Assembly (NCBI GenBank): GCA_947184155.2
Contig: CAMXCT020002083.1
Coordinates: 28,501 to 92,500, forward strand
Source: Cladocopium goreaui
Taxonomy: Eukaryota > Sar > Dinophyceae > Suessiales > Symbiodiniaceae
DNA: 64,000 bases
Direction: 5' to 3'
Under the pieces are notes generated by a model. That model worked only from the letters and a program-made list of their open reading frames with translations. It was not told where the DNA came from and ran no database searches. How positions within the stretch are numbered: position 1 is the stretch's first letter; every line of letters starts with the position of its first letter. Below are positions 1 through 12,632 of the stretch, in pieces. Position numbers and translations under genes: made by a program.

Positions 1-125
1 CATATATAGTACGATATTATGTATATATGTGTGTGTAATATGTGTATATATATACACAATTATATACATATGTATGTACGTATGTGAGTGTATCTATATC
101 TATATCTATATATATATAATATTTA
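1..125. repeat. AT/TG-rich low-complexity tract
   Basis: Alternating TA, TGTG and GTAT runs make up nearly all of this stretch. It is simple-sequence DNA with no coding signal. Confidence 0.8.
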
Positions 126-1979
126 TTTTTACTTTTTTTAAAAAGCTATTGTCCTGAGCATGGAGCTCATCTGCAGTTTTTGTTGTGATGCCGAGTGTCA
201 GGTTCCGCAAGCCGAGTTTTGGTCTCATCGATTGATCAGGTGAGGCAAGATCTCGCCACTGGGCAGAGCGAAATGCCCGATTTGCGAGAACGATGTTCAA
301 GCTTGCAACGTAGAGTATACAGATGTATACAGTACACGTATATGAGGGGAATTTGGCCAAAAAGACACAAGGTCTGGGCACTTGGCATCGAGAAAGCCAA
401 TTCCACTGGAGACGTTTACAAGGTCGAAGTGGTGGTAAGAGGCGCCTTGGTTTGGATATGTTTGGACGTGGTCATTTTTTCATCAGCCGGGGCTGATAGA
501 TCATCTTAGATCATCTTAGATCCACTTTATCGATTCAGCATGATTCAGCTAGTAGGTGGCTAATAGACATGGATACCCCCCAATCACTTGCTGTGACCCA
601 CTCGAGGCGATGTGGTGATGAGTGTCTCCTGGACCGTACTGGAAGATGCCCCGCCCAAAGATAGGGAGATCTTCGGCAGCTTGTGAAGTGCGGAACCAAC
701 AGAGCCACTCTCGGAAAATGGGTCTGACCCCATTTTTGGGCAAACCCAACTGGGGAAAAACAAAAACAAATTAAATAGCACATGCAACAGACACAAACTC
801 AGCCACAAGGATGCCAGCAGGACTCGTGCACTGATAGCCATAGGGTGGAATGCTTGCGCAGCCCACACCATGGCTGCCAAGCAGCATCTTCCATTCGAAG
901 CACCCCGATCTTATTGCGACGACCGCTGTCGATGTAAAAAACGCTTTCCACAGTGCTCGGTAGTTTGGGCCAAAAGTAGAGTTTTCATGAGTTTTTGTGC
1001 TAAAGAATTATTAGCCACTCCTCCTTAACTTCAGCTTGATGTAAAATGTCATAAACATAGAAATCACGCGAAATGATAGGGAAATGGCGTGTGTGATAGG
1101 GTCGGTATACATGATCAGATTTGCTGTCCCTGGGGTGTGAGCGTTTGGTTCTGCAGCCATGCCAAAATGCGTATGGGTCAAATACGTACATGTAAGCGTC
1201 ATAAACCACAGCCAAGAGGGGTTATTATCAAGACTGGGTAGAGTCGGTAGAGTAGATTTTTATAGACCCATACCAGTCGTTGGTCATTGGGTCTATTGCA
1301 TGTTTCACTTTGGTTTTGGAAACGCATCTGTCTTTATACATCTTTATACGCGTGCATGCCTGTAAAAACTTGTACATATGATTAAATACGTATATGTTTT
1401 CACTTTGCACGTATATAGACTCAGGAAGACGGAAGCAATTCGGTTTCATGCTGTTGCCGTTCAGGGCTCAGCCAGGGGCGTTCCAGCCGTCTGCCTGGCG
1501 CACCTTGCAACATGGCAGGAGGGACACTTGAGTGGCTGCAGCAAACATTGGGAGTTAGTTCATAGAAAAGGATACAAAAGGATACAAAAGGTCACGAACA
1601 TGAGGATTTCAGAATGAGGTATGTCGAACATCTCAGACACTGTGACTCGACCAACATGAGATGATGTTTTTTGCTGTATGGGGTGTAGTGCTACCTCCTG
1701 GATTTGGCAGGTCCATTTGGACACGGTTCTTTCAGCCCCATGGCTGATTTATAAGACTTTGATAAGCAAGTTTTGCTAAGGTCTTGCGATGAAGAGATCT
1801 TTCGATGCCGCAGTCGGAGGTCTGAGGGTCTATAGGGGTTCCGGCTGCAGCCCAGAGATTTACAGGAAATGCTAGTAATTCAAAAAAGGAAACACATTTA
1901 CATTTTGTTTCTACCTTTAGGAAGCTGAGAGGTTCAAACCACCCTTGAGTTCAAATGTTTGCCATTTCTCAACTGTGGC
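126..1979. other. Stretch without a recognised gene
   Basis: No frame here gives a peptide I recognise or that looks convincingly coding. The open frames are short and of ordinary non-coding composition. Near 1563-1590 there is a short direct repeat of about ten bases (GGATACAAAA). The region may be intergenic or may hold 5' introns of the KH gene that begins to be visible at 1.99 kb. Confidence 0.4.
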
Positions 1980-1990
1980 AGGATTGGCAG

Positions 1991-2680
1991 GTGGCCCTCC
2001 AAAGGCTCCCCGAACCGTGGGGATGGCCATTAAGATGCTGGTGGACCCCAAAGAAGCCGGAACTTTGATTGGCAAAGGCCGCTCGGATTCCATTCCATGA
2101 GGTTTGGTTCACCAAGGCAGGCCGTGAGTTGATGGGTTAGTGCACACGCGCACAGTTGGCTACTCTAGATATTTGAGTGAGGTGGTGCCACGCAGAAGCA
2201 GATTGCGGAAAGTACTGGGTGCAGACTACATTTGAGCGGTTTTGGTGAGCTCTACCCTGGAACCCAGTTGCAAGAAGCCACTTGGTTGACATCAAAGTCA
2301 TCAACTCAAGATTCATTATTGACCTTACGTACGTTTACAATTTGTCAGCCATATCCAATTAATTCCTATCATATTCCATTTAATAGGTCCATGGGTCGCC
2401 TTTCCACGCCTTTCTGCAGGTGTAAAACACGTACTCTTTGGTTCTGGCGTTCCAACCTTTTCAATCCGTGTTTATCCTTTTCGAGCCTTGTCCCATCCCT
2501 TTCCAATCCTTTTCCCATGTTTTGTACCGTTTTGTTGAGGTATGCATAAAGGCGGACAGCACGGAGATGGTGTCCCACGGCGTCATGTCAGTTTTGACCA
2601 AGCTCGCGGAAGAGAGCGGCGGCAAGGTGAATGGTGGCGAATGGGAGGTTGAGGATGGAGGTGCCAGAGCAACTCGTCGA
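1991..2680 (+). CDS. KH domain 1, three exons
   Basis: Exon 1991-2085 follows an AG and reads AIKMLVDPKEAGTLIGKG, the first strand and GxxG loop of a KH fold. Exon 2232-2275 reads SGFGELYPGTQLQ, matching the strand and LYPGT turn after the loop. Exon 2540-2680 follows TTGAG and begins VCIKADSTEMVSHGVMSVL, the last strand and helix, then runs into an acidic Gly-rich linker. Introns of roughly 150-260 bases separate them. Exon ends were judged from where KH similarity stops, so donor sites are approximate. Confidence 0.72.
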
Positions 2681-5600
2681 AGACACGTCGAAGACACGAT
2701 GACGGCCGTGAAATCTGATGAAATCTGAAGCTTTTGTGAGATTTGCGGGTAAACATTAAACATTGGTAAAATGTCTAGCGACCAGCTTACAAATAGAAGG
2801 CCAAGTGAGTGAATTTTGAGCATTTAGATTTAAGCCATGAACAGACGAAGATCTATCCCTATCCTGCTGAAAACCCTGTGGATTTGCAAGGTATTTGCAG
2901 TTAGCCATGGTTCCTGGCCAAAGGTTTGGGTTCCTCACAATGACTTCACCACCCGTGATGGGTGTCAAGATGGAAAATATCAACACGCTCCGCATATTAG
3001 CTTGTGATGTCGGTTTTATTCATTGGCCGCAGAATGAGATAGATCAGACAGAGTGATATAATTGGAGAGGCAGAGAGAGGGAGAGAGAGGGAGCGAGAGA
3101 GAGCCCTTTTTCCACTCGGGGATAGGCTCCGTATGATTCTGTGAAACTTTGACATGTGCCTGCAACCTTGGACTTCGATTTTAAATGAGTTTTTCCCGAT
3201 ATCAGCGTTGGTGTGCCAAAATAATAGACAAGGATACAGACTATTGGATGAATAGACGGGCCGGGGTCAGGTACACTTCATCGTTCCAACTCAGTCAGCC
3301 CGAGCCATCATTGGGAAAGGCATCGAGCCCCGGGTGGTGAAGTAGCCAACTGAAACATGGCTGGAAGAATCCTGCAGCTGATTGCAGTTGTGTGTAATAT
3401 TGTGATATATTATGTAATGCACCTTTTGATTTTTAAAACCCTGTAATAGCTGTAAATGACCATGTTTAAATATGTTTAAATCACCGGTCGGTACATCAAT
3501 GATTTTATGATATGGAGCCCCAACAGAGGTGATGCGCTTGGAGGCAAAGGCATGCCATTATCTACCATCCATGACATAAAATCCATGACATAAAATACAG
3601 GCCATGATGCATGAATTTAACTCAAACCAGTCGGACCACCAGAGTCAGACACATGAATTATCATGCATTGCAACATTTTATTTTGGAGGGTAAAATGCCA
3701 TACATACTATAGTTGATTGTCCTGATGTGTCCTGACATCTTTGATTTTTCTAAAACCAGCCTTTGAGAGTCGGAGGTGGTGAGAATGTGAAAGCCTTGCG
3801 GGAGGCTTCGGGCATGCAGGCTCGGGGTTCCATAGCTCCACAGTTCTCATACCCAACAGCAACTACCTTGGTTGTTGCCACATTTTTCGGCGATCATGGT
3901 AGATTCACTGATGCCGTTTGGGGATGGCACCATCCAGTTATGTAATAATAGTATATAAATGTATGTAATAGTGATGTATAATTCTTTGTTTGTGGTGATA
4001 GGATGGCTTATTCTGATTAGTTCTTGGGTGTACCACATTGCTCACCATCTTTCCACATTCAACAGGTCCACGTGGAGGATATGGTCCTGGGGGAGCGGGA
4101 CACTGCGGAACAAGTGGTGTCCCTCGCGGGACCAACGTCGCAGATTCAGTTGGCCTTGCCCATGATCCTGGAGAAGGTGGAGTCGGGTGGGAGTTGAGGC
4201 GATGTTCACAGTGAAAGGTGCTTGAATACCTGAATACATCTGAATAGTTGTTTGTTAATTATATTATATTGTTTGTTATATATTAACCACACACACACAT
4301 ATATATATAATATAATTATCTATACGTAGCTTAACTGTTGGTTTTGAATTAGTCTTGCTGGCCTTGAGTTCTTCAGATCATCGAATATCTGTGAATAATG
4401 ATGATGTTGGGATGGTAATGGATTAGTTCAGACATCCTCCCACAACTCACTATACCTGGAACTGTTCCGAGTAGTTCCTTTGTGCAGTTCCTGAGTGTGA
4501 TCGTTGGAGAATGGTTGGTTGGAGCTGATTTTCCCTTGGAATGTAGTTCCAGGTTTGGGGGTTGAAGTTTTGCTTTGGTTGCATTCTCATAATTCTCATT
4601 GAATTGTCGTTCCCTGAGGAGTCTATATGAGCGTGTTGCAATTTGAAGCAGCATTTTCCACCCTGCGTACCCTGCAACATCCTGCAACCCGCTGCGCTTG
4701 TTTGCAAACCAATTTGCAGGTTGAGGAGCTTTCAGGGCAGCCATGGTTCGCGAACTGGGCCTTCAGCTGTCTAGCTGCGAAAGGTGGAGGAAAGTTCTGT
4801 GGTCAAGCGCAGGTTTTCTAAGCTGAAACTTCAATGAAGGAAGACTACCTTCGTGCTTCATCTATGATGGGATAATCACTAACAAGATTGATATAGATCT
4901 ATCATGATTGACCCAACATGATCCAACTGAAGATGGAACCAAAAACGCGCCTTGCTGATGAACATGCGCATTCACATTGAAGTCACTGCAAGTCCCGCAT
5001 GCAAGTACAGAATGAGCATATTATTCCATGGCGTAGCAGCGTAGCGGGAAAGATGTGCGCAAGAGCAAACGGACGTGAGAGCATAGCGGCATGTACGGAA
5101 GTTAGTTGGCGTGCGTAGCAGTAGAGATGTGACAGGTGAGCAGCAACGTTATACAGCGCCGCAATCGCCACAATTGCAAATTGAACGTTATTGCCCCAAC
5201 CTACCTTCCCAACCCCATCTCATCAAATGCAGCAACATATGACATCAACAGTAACAAAATCAGCGATTTGTTACGGGGGTCGTTAATCTGGATGTAGGCA
5301 TGCACACATGCACACACACACACAGCCCTTGCACCAGTAATCCTTGAGTGGGACGTGCAGTGACGTAAACGTGCATTTGCATCCGACCGGAGCGTCATCA
5401 ACAATGGGAAAGCCACCCAACCGTATACATAAATCCGTATAACACAGTGGGAGAGAATGATCAATATGTAACCCTTGTAGTTGAATGTGCGCTAGTTTGG
5501 TAACTTTCACGTGCATCATCCGACTGCAGGAAAGGGCAAAGGCGGCATGGCCAACATGGGCGGCATGGGCATGTCTCCAATGAACGGTGGGAAAGGTGAT

Positions 5601-5972
5601 GGGAAAAGCAAAGGTAAAGGTGCCATGGGGATGTCCATGGCTGGAATGGGTGGCATGGGTGGCATGGGTGGCATGGATTACGGCAAGGGTGGCAAGGGCA
5701 AGGGACAGGACGGCTACGGCGCCGCGACCCAGTCCAACATCGACATGCTGTCGAATGCTGTGTCCCAGCTGCCACCCAGCCTAGCATCCGACAGATCCCA
5801 GGCATTGCAATTCAACTGTCAGGCGGAGTTTGTGAGTGCGCTGATTGGCAAGGCCGGTCAAGGCACAAAGCAAATTGCCATCATGACGGACACCAAAATT
5901 ATGATTCGGGAGATTGAAGGGAATACCACCGAAAAGGCGGTGGTTGTGAAGGGCAATGCCATTAATGTCGCA
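1991..5972 (+). CDS. Multi-exon KH-domain RNA-binding protein
   Basis: Scattered exons on one strand together encode three K-homology domains, the single-stranded-RNA-binding fold found in poly(C)-binding, Nova and Vigilin-type proteins. Visible exons are about 1991-2085, 2232-2275 and 2540-2680 (KH1); 3271-3326, 3768-3824 and 4066-4190 (KH2); and 5530-5972 (Gly/Met/Lys-rich linker plus KH3). Each KH1 and KH2 core is split across three exons, and each shows the GxxG-type loop region (LIGKG, IIGKG). Neither the initiating ATG nor a terminal exon with stop could be identified, so the gene may extend on both sides. The domain order resembles three-KH regulators of mRNA fate, but the exact orthologue is not clear. 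A nuclear or cytoplasmic RNA-binding role is inferred from the family only. Confidence 0.75.
3066..3104. repeat. GA-rich simple repeat
   Basis: A purine tract of GAGAGAGG-like units lies in the intron between the KH1 and KH2 exons. Confidence 0.8.
3271..4190 (+). CDS. KH domain 2, three exons
   Basis: Exon 3271-3326 follows GTCAG and reads VHFIVPTQSARAIIGKG, a textbook KH start. Exon 3768-3824 supplies GGGENVKALREASGM, the helix after the GxxG loop. Exon 4066-4190 follows AACAG and begins VHVEDMVLGERDTAEQVV, then a helix ending in MILEKVESG. Joined in order they give a complete KH core. The second glycine of the loop falls near the exon 3271-3326 / 3768-3824 joint, so the exact splice point needs transcript data. 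Confidence 0.74.
4320..5500. other. Long intron or spacer before the KH3 exon
   Basis: About 1.3 kb separates the KH2 and KH3 exons. A stretch near 4640-4800 has an open frame with Cys- and Trp-containing sequence that could be a small exon, but I see no recognisable motif. CA-rich simple sequence occurs at about 4290-4320 and 5300-5325. Confidence 0.35.
5530..5972 (+). CDS. Gly/Met/Lys-rich linker plus KH domain 3 exon
   Basis: The exon starts after CTGCAG at 5529 and is the longest exon of the KH gene. Its first half is a low-complexity linker of GKGKGG, GGMGGM and KGDGKSKGKG units, resembling disordered RNA-binding or condensate-forming segments. Its second half reads LQFNCQAEFVSALIGKAGQG and continues TKQIAIMTDTKIMIREIE, a clear KH core with GKAGQG as the loop. 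The KH frame becomes implausible after about 5972 (NAINVAS), which suggests a splice donor there. The next exon was not found. Confidence 0.75.
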
Positions 5973-6071
5973 TCGGTTCCTTGGATTGAAGATTCAGGAA
6001 GATTCTGTAGATTCAGCCGGATGCCTGTCAGAGCAAATTACCCAGAGGCCGACATAATTAGTGAGATATAG

Positions 6072-8280
6072 TGAGATGTTCACCAAAAAAAAGGCAACAC
6101 ATCCAGCCAACCCAATATGGCGGGCACCCCGGCAATAATGTGTCAATAGATTAGTGATGATTAGTGTATATACAATTAATACATATTAATACAGTGTGTT
6201 TGCATTATTATACAGTGCAGGACATGAATGTGGGCTAGAAGCACTTAAGTGGTTTAGTGTCGCACGCGTGCTTCCCAGCTCGGATTGATTCCACTGTTCG
6301 TTCAAGTTCAGGCACAGTTTTTGCTTGTTTTATCTAGCCTCGAGCGTTTTCACACTGCCTTGTCAACCAAGCAGATCATCATCCAAAAAAGACAATCAAA
6401 TAAACTGATTATAAATTATAAGTAATGCATGATATTAATGATTTCAAGCTGAGTTACACAACATGACATGATATGCAGGATTATGCCTCCCTAGTCTGCA
6501 AAGAAAATACACGCGGCAGATTCCACTCATGTCATGCCGGAGTCCCCGAAAAGTTTGGCCAAGTTGAGAGCAGTTTGAAGTGATCTTTTCCTGAGGCTTA
6601 CTTACATCTCGCTAGCCGCCTGTCACAAATCATGGCAACCGCGACTCCCGATGCCGGAGCCCCTTCATTGGCAATGGCATATTCTTGAGATGGAGAGCTG
6701 CTTTAAGGCGGGACAAGGATCATTAGGTGTCAAGGCAAAACCATGCAAAACCCAGAGCTACTGGCTGATGGTTTCAATATCATGTGTCATATCAATCATG
6801 TTTTTCCGTAATGCTTGGGATGGTGAATGGGGGGCCACTGGAATCATCTGGAATCTGGTGCAATGGGTCCAACATGACCCAACCATTGGACCAGAGGAAG
6901 TTTGGATGGCACATGCCTCGTGATTTTTAACTGAAAATTAGATCATATTTAGATCATATCAAATGAGCCGTTTCCATTTGGGTGGTTTATAACGTCGACC
7001 CATTCCGAACTCACTTCACTTTGACTTCTCTCTTTTCCCGCAGGTCCGGGCAGGTTACGTTTAGCTATGGTCCTGGCTGTCGGAACGTTGGCATAAGAAG
7101 TGCCAAGCGCATTGTAAGACTACAGTGCAAGCTGCCAATGTGGCAAACCGCAGAGGCGGAGAATTTCACAGGACATTGCCAGTTTGCAATGAAGCCAGCC
7201 ATGATGGGATCATGTCACATTCATGTAGTAAGCCTTGGTTTGGTAGGTTCATGTTAACCTTCAGGCCGAAGCGAATCCAAATGGAGGAAGATAACGCCCT
7301 ACCCAGAACTGGCATGTTTTGCAGGGTATCTGGGGTCAGCCAAGTGATGCCAAGTGCGCAGCCGAAAAAATGAAGCGGTTCATTCTTGACAAGGCAATGG
7401 CTTCGGAGCATAATTTTGAGCATTAGCTCTGGCAGCCACTGCGTGAATGCAGAATGGCGTTGCGCAGTTGTCGTGTGTCCGCAATTGCGCACCGACACCG
7501 TGCGAAGGCCGCACGGATAATGATAATGATTCTGGAGAACTCCTATATAGCTATAGCAAAAAGATGTGGAAAAAAGCCGGAATCTGAAATCCGACGGAAT
7601 CCGTGAATGTTTCACATGGTTACCATGGTTGCTGCTAACAGCTGACGATCAGTTGATGCGTATGTGACCACAAAGCATGTCCACGGTGATTTGCGTTCAG
7701 CAGTTCAGTGACATTCACAAAGGATTGTAAATCTCAAAGCAGGCACGAAACCGTGGCAGTATTTGGTGCTTGCAAGCCACATAGTGTTTAAGCCACATAG
7801 TGTTTGAAATGGTGTTTAATGTGGTTGTAATAAGTAGCTAAGTACCCTACAGGGCCTACACATGCATCAACAGATGCATTAACCGATTGATGTATATATC
7901 AGAATGTATCAGATGCATCAGGAGATGTAACTATAGTTTCCACTACGTCACTACTTTCCACCATTGACACCATACATTCCCTGAGCCATGGAGTAGCGAC
8001 CCCCGAGCCACTGGTGGAAGCCATAGCAGTGAGGCGCACAGCGAATGAATTCCTTTGCTCTTGAGATGCCAGTTGACATCCTGCGTTCCTGATTGATACG
8101 ATATCCATCGATATCCTCTCTCTCTCTCTTCTTCTCTTCCCCTGTTTGCTCTATCCATCTCTCCTCTCTGCTGCATGTAGAGGATCCGATAGATGGAAGA
8201 ATGACGAATAATGATGGAATACGTTGAATATGTTCTTATATACAATATCTTATAATCATAAAGCTTAGTTTTTTGATATG
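6072..8280. other. Stretch without a confident gene
   Basis: Short open segments on the + strand near 7045-7110 and on the - strand near 7170-7600 have no recognisable domain. Long introns of the KH gene may occupy part of this stretch. A CT-rich tract sits at about 8118-8170, just before the microsatellite. Confidence 0.35.
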
Positions 8281-8284
8281 CACA

Positions 8285-8690
8285 ATATATAAATATACAT
8301 ACATATTCACACACATATTCACATACATACACACATATATATATATATTTACACATATGCAGCTGCATGTACATATACAAATTTATATACACATACACAC
8401 ATACACACATACACACATACACACATACACACATACACACATACATACATACATACATACATACATACATACATACATACATACATACATACATACATAC
8501 ATACATACATACATACACACACACAGACATACATACATACATACATACATACATACAACATACATACATACATACATACATACATACATACATACATACA
8601 TACATACATACATACATACATACATACATACATACATACATACATACATACATACATACATACATACATACATACATACACATATGCATG
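8285..8690. repeat. ACAT/ACAC microsatellite
   Basis: More than 250 bases are nearly pure (ACAT)n, preceded by ACAC-rich variants. All frames are open across it only because the repeat lacks stop codons, giving artefactual Tyr/Ile/His/Thr or Cys/Met/Tyr/Val peptides. Confidence 0.95.
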
Positions 8691-8760
8691 CATACATGCA
8701 TCCATGCATCCATGCATCCATGCATCCATGCATCCATCCATCCATGCATGCATGCATACA
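8690..8760. repeat. CATGCATC microsatellite
   Basis: Units of ATCC and ATGC (CATGCATC repeated) directly continue the ACAT tract. This is probably a mutated block of the same simple-repeat locus. Confidence 0.9.
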
Positions 8761-8879
8761 TACATATATATATATACATACACACATACATATATAGACT
8801 AATAGACGCACATATACACATACATATGCATATATAGTCATCCTAAAGTAGATCCCAAAAGCGGTCCCAAGATAGAATC

Positions 8880-10720
8880 CCAAAATGGTGCAAAAATCCG
8901 GGTCGATGATTCAAAAAAAACAGACCATCTAGAATGATCACAAGAACAGTCATTTAGCTTGTGATTTGGTTCCGGGTTGCATGTTTGGGCCTTTGGAATG
9001 CCCACAAAAAGCGATTATTATGCTGGTGTATTTGGTTCTGGCATGCCCAGTTTCCAAAAATCTTCAAAGTAAAAGTAACCCACAATGACTTGGAGGTTTT
9101 GAAAAGGAAACTTTGAAGGCCAAAGGCAAAGGCAAAGTCATGTTCAATGAAAAGGCCTGCATCCAGAATGTCCAAGTCAGAGGAGTTCAGCTATGAGGAA
9201 GCAGGAGTCCAAAATCTTGCCATCCAAAGTTCATTTGCGCAAGTGCTGTGCCAGGACAGGTTTGCAAAACTATAGATAGAATATTTTCTGGGGAAATGAA
9301 CAAACCTTTTTTTTTTTTGTTTTGTCTCAAGACATCTTGGAAAAAGTATGTATTTTTGGTGCCCTGCCACCCTGTCCACATCTACCCATCCAAGGTTCAT
9401 GCTTAGTGCTTTTTGAAAGGAAACTTTGAAAGGAAAAGGGTACCGGAGAAGCAAGAATCCAAGATCTGCCATCCAAAGTTCATTCTTGAAGGTTTCGAAG
9501 AGGAAACTTTGACAGGACACGTGTTTTTTAAATTCAGGAACCCAAGATCTACCATCCAAATATCAGTCTCGCGAGCGCTGTGCCAGGACAGGTACGCAGG
9601 ACTGTAGATAGAATATGTCCTAGAGCAATGCAAACATTGAAATTTTAAACGGGTGCTGACAAGTAAGTGTGTATTTATGGTGCTCCCTGCCCCTTCCTCC
9701 ACGACATTTGCCCATCCAAAGTTTATGCTTTGTGCTTTTCGACAAGGAAACTTTGGAAGCAACCTGATGAGAAAAAGCAAGAATCCAAGATCTAAACTCT
9801 AAAATTCATTTCTGGACGCTTCAGGAAAGGAAACTTTGAAAGGACAGAGGGATAAGGACAGCATAAATCCAAGATCTACCATTCAAAGTTTATTCTTGGA
9901 GATTTTTGACAGGGGCACTTTGAAAGGAAAATGGGATGAGAAAATCAGGAATCCAAAATATTGCCGTCCAAAATCATTCAAGATCTACCATCGAAAGTTC
10001 ATTTGCACAAGTGCTGTGCCAGCAGAGGTGCGCAAGAAGGAAACTTTGAAAGGAAAATGGGATGAGAAAAGAAGGAGCCCGCGATCTTACCATCCAAAGT
10101 TCATAATTGCAAGTTTTTGAGTAGAAAACTGTGAAAGCAAAAGGATGTTAGAAAAGTAGAAATCCACGATCTACCAGCCAAAGATCATTCCCACCAGTGC
10201 CATGCCAGGACAGCTGCGCAAAACTATAGAATATGCTCTAGAGCTATGAAAAGATTGAAATTTCAATAGGATGCTTGGAACTAAGCGTGTGTGTGTGGTG
10301 AACTCTTCTTTTCTCCCCACATCTGCCCATCCAAAGTGCGTTTTGCAGGTTTTGGCAAAAAATCTTTGAGAGGAAAATGGGATGAGAAAAGTTGGAATCC
10401 ACGATCTTACCATCCAAAGTTCATTCTTGCACCCGTTTGAAAAGGAAACTTTGAGTGGAACATGGGGTGAGAAAAGGAGGAATCCGCGATCTTCCCGTCC
10501 AAAGATTAGTTTCACCAGTGCTGTGCCAGGACAGCTGTGCAAAACTATGGATAGAATATGCTCTAGAGCCATGAAAAGATTGACATGTTGAAAGGATTCT
10601 CGGAATTACACATGTGTTTGTGGTGCGCCCTGTCCCTTCCTCCACATCACCACTAAAGTTTCTAATTGCAGGTTTTTGAGTAGAAAGCTGTGAAAGGAAA
10701 AGGAAATGAACTATCCAATT
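8880..10720. repeat. Decayed composite repeat field
   Basis: Two word sets recur many times with substitutions: one around GGAAACTTTGAAAGGAAAA plus CCATCCAAAGTTCATT, and one around GTGCTGTGCCAGGACAG plus CTATAGATAGAATAT. The second set recurs near 9245, 9578, 10190 and 10515, so a higher-order unit of roughly 325-340 bp is likely. No frame is coding. It looks like an old amplified element or satellite. Confidence 0.8.
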
Positions 10721-10814
10721 TTTTTTGGAGAAGTCAGTTTCGAAGGGGACAAATACTTTGAGGCAAAGGTAGAATTAGAAGGGATTGAAGAAGAAAGGAA
10801 AAAATCATGTTCAG

Positions 10815-10945
10815 CATCCTGGAGTAGATTTGGACATATTCTACCTAGGGGGTCCGAAGACATAGTTTAGTATTGGGGTCAAAAACTTTGTTTTTTCAAA
10901 ATAAAAAAAAAACCTACGAAGCCGGATTCTATCTACTCCAGGATG
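10815..10945. mobile_element. 131-bp MITE-like inverted-repeat element
   Basis: The left end CATCCTGGAGTAGAT (10815-10829) has an exact reverse complement at 10931-10945. The interior is A-rich and non-coding. Perfect 15-base terminal inverted repeats around about 100 bases fit a small non-autonomous DNA transposon. I see no clear target-site duplication, and the right flank is simple sequence that could hide it. Confidence 0.55.
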
Positions 10946-11057
10946 AATATATATACACACACATATATATATATGCATATACATACACATACACATATAC
11001 ATAATATACATATACACAATATACATATACACATACATACGCATTTAGTTATACATT

Positions 11058-11089
<32 letters not shown>

Positions 11090-11250
11090 CGTATACTTAT
11101 ACATATACATATGCACGTACATATACATATACATATACATATACATAATTATACATATACATATACATATACTTATACATATACATATACATATACATAC
11201 ACATACATACATACACATATATATATACACATACATATACATATTGCGGT
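10946..11250. repeat. CATATA/ACATAT microsatellite
   Basis: Alternating CATATA and ACACAT units cover about 300 bases. It is non-coding despite open frames. Confidence 0.93.
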
Positions 11251-11540
11251 GGCATATGACATTATGATCATGTTTCTGCATATAAACACACACTACTATA
11301 ATCATTAATAATCATTATTATCCGGCCGCGCATGAGGCTTCCAGACCGCCAGGGCAGCCATTTGGCCGCCGCTTGGAATCTTCCGCAACGGCGCGCCGCT
11401 CGACATGTGGAGGTGGCGTGACTGCAAGCAGTGCTGAGGAAGGGCGGTTGTGTTGTGAATTTTATGGCGCATACGATTTTTTTTGTTACTGTTAGTTACT
11501 GTTAGTTCATCAAAAATATAGGGACAGAGTTTCCCTTCGG

Positions 11541-11718
11541 TTGGATTGTTATCGAATTAGCAACATATAGAGCCATATGATGTGATCCTGTGATCCTGCA
11601 CGCGCGCAAATTTCGTATCCTCTTCCCAGTTGGATTGTTATCGAATTAGCAACATATAGAGCCATATGATGTGATCCTGTGATCCTGCACGCGCGCAAAT
11701 TTCGTATCCTAATATCTT
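11541..11718. repeat. 89-bp tandem duplication
   Basis: The stretch starting TTGGATTGTTATCG at 11541 recurs almost identically starting at 11630. It includes the GATCCTGTGATCCTGC doublet and a GCGCGC core. Near identity implies a recent local duplication. Confidence 0.9.
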
Positions 11719-11879
11719 CCCAGTATCCATCTATCCATCAGTTGTCCTTCCATCTTGTTGTTTATTATCCCCCCATCTCTTCGTCTGTGTCATTGTGCAA
11801 CATGAACCCACATGCCAACATGACGTCCGATGCATACCTTGGACATCCTGGGATCGGTTTGTGGACCTTTCAACATCTT

Positions 11880-12225
11880 TCAACTCGGGAATGTCCCAGG
11901 TGCGAGCAACACACCTGCCGGCTCTGTGAGGGACCATGTCCTGAAGGCATTCCATTGGGCAGTGAATGTTGTAGGTAGTGTAGGCCCTCAGTGCTACCGG
12001 TCAGAACAGGTTGCAGTTGCGCTTAGGCGTTGCAAGGGGGTCATAGGCCCATGGGAGCCACTGCCAATTAGCAGGATGATGGTTGTTGCAAATGTCGCCA
12101 AGTGAGTCGCTGTCAACAATACTCCGACGCATCAGGAGCTTCGGTGCAATCCAAATGCCGATGTGAAGGCGTTGGCAAAGTCCTTGAACAAGCTGGGTCA
12201 GGCTGGTATCATGTTTGGTCCTCGG
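11880..12225 (+). CDS. Candidate exons of unassigned protein
   Basis: Two segments look coding. About 11902-11970 reads ASNTPAGSVRDHVLKAFHW in one frame. About 12137-12222 reads NADVKALAKSLNKLGQAGI followed by MFGPR. The second has a balanced residue mix with helical periodicity. I do not recognise the family. They lie just before the first PPR exon and could be its upstream exons, but nothing in them matches the PPR core. Confidence 0.35.
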
Positions 12226-12509
12226 TCACCTCTGGGATGATGTTTGACGATGAGATTGTTTTTCTTTACAAAGATGTGGTCTTAACATGTCTTAATAGAG
12301 TTGAACACCCCTACCCTACCAAGATTGAGCAGACGAAGATTTAAAACAAGAAAAACCAAACAACTCACAACATTTCAGCATCACAAACCCTCATGAACTG
12401 TTCCTCGGTATTCCAGCTTGAAACCATCTTTGTTTTTGGTCAAGCCATTTGCAACCATATTGTTCATATATTGTTCATAAGCGCATCGGAGCGTCCTGCA
12501 GCCTGCAGT

Positions 12510-12632
12510 CGCCCGCAGTTGACCCGTGGGGCCGACTTCACAGCCCTCATCGCGGCCTGTCGGCGCCAAAGCAGCTGGAGACAGGCCATTGGTTTCCTGC
12601 AGCAGATCTTCGACAGCAGCTTAGGCTGTGAA
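12510..12632 (+). CDS. PPR exon
   Basis: This reads [18 protein letters not shown] and continues into [12 protein letters not shown], a full PPR helix pair with the conserved Trp. The frame runs into a GGAT microsatellite soon after, so the donor is probably near 12632-12650. Confidence 0.65.

Noticed and set aside
7943..8883. Long Cys/Met/Tyr/Val and Thr/His/Ile/Tyr open frames
   Set aside because: Pure translation of the ACAT microsatellite on both strands.
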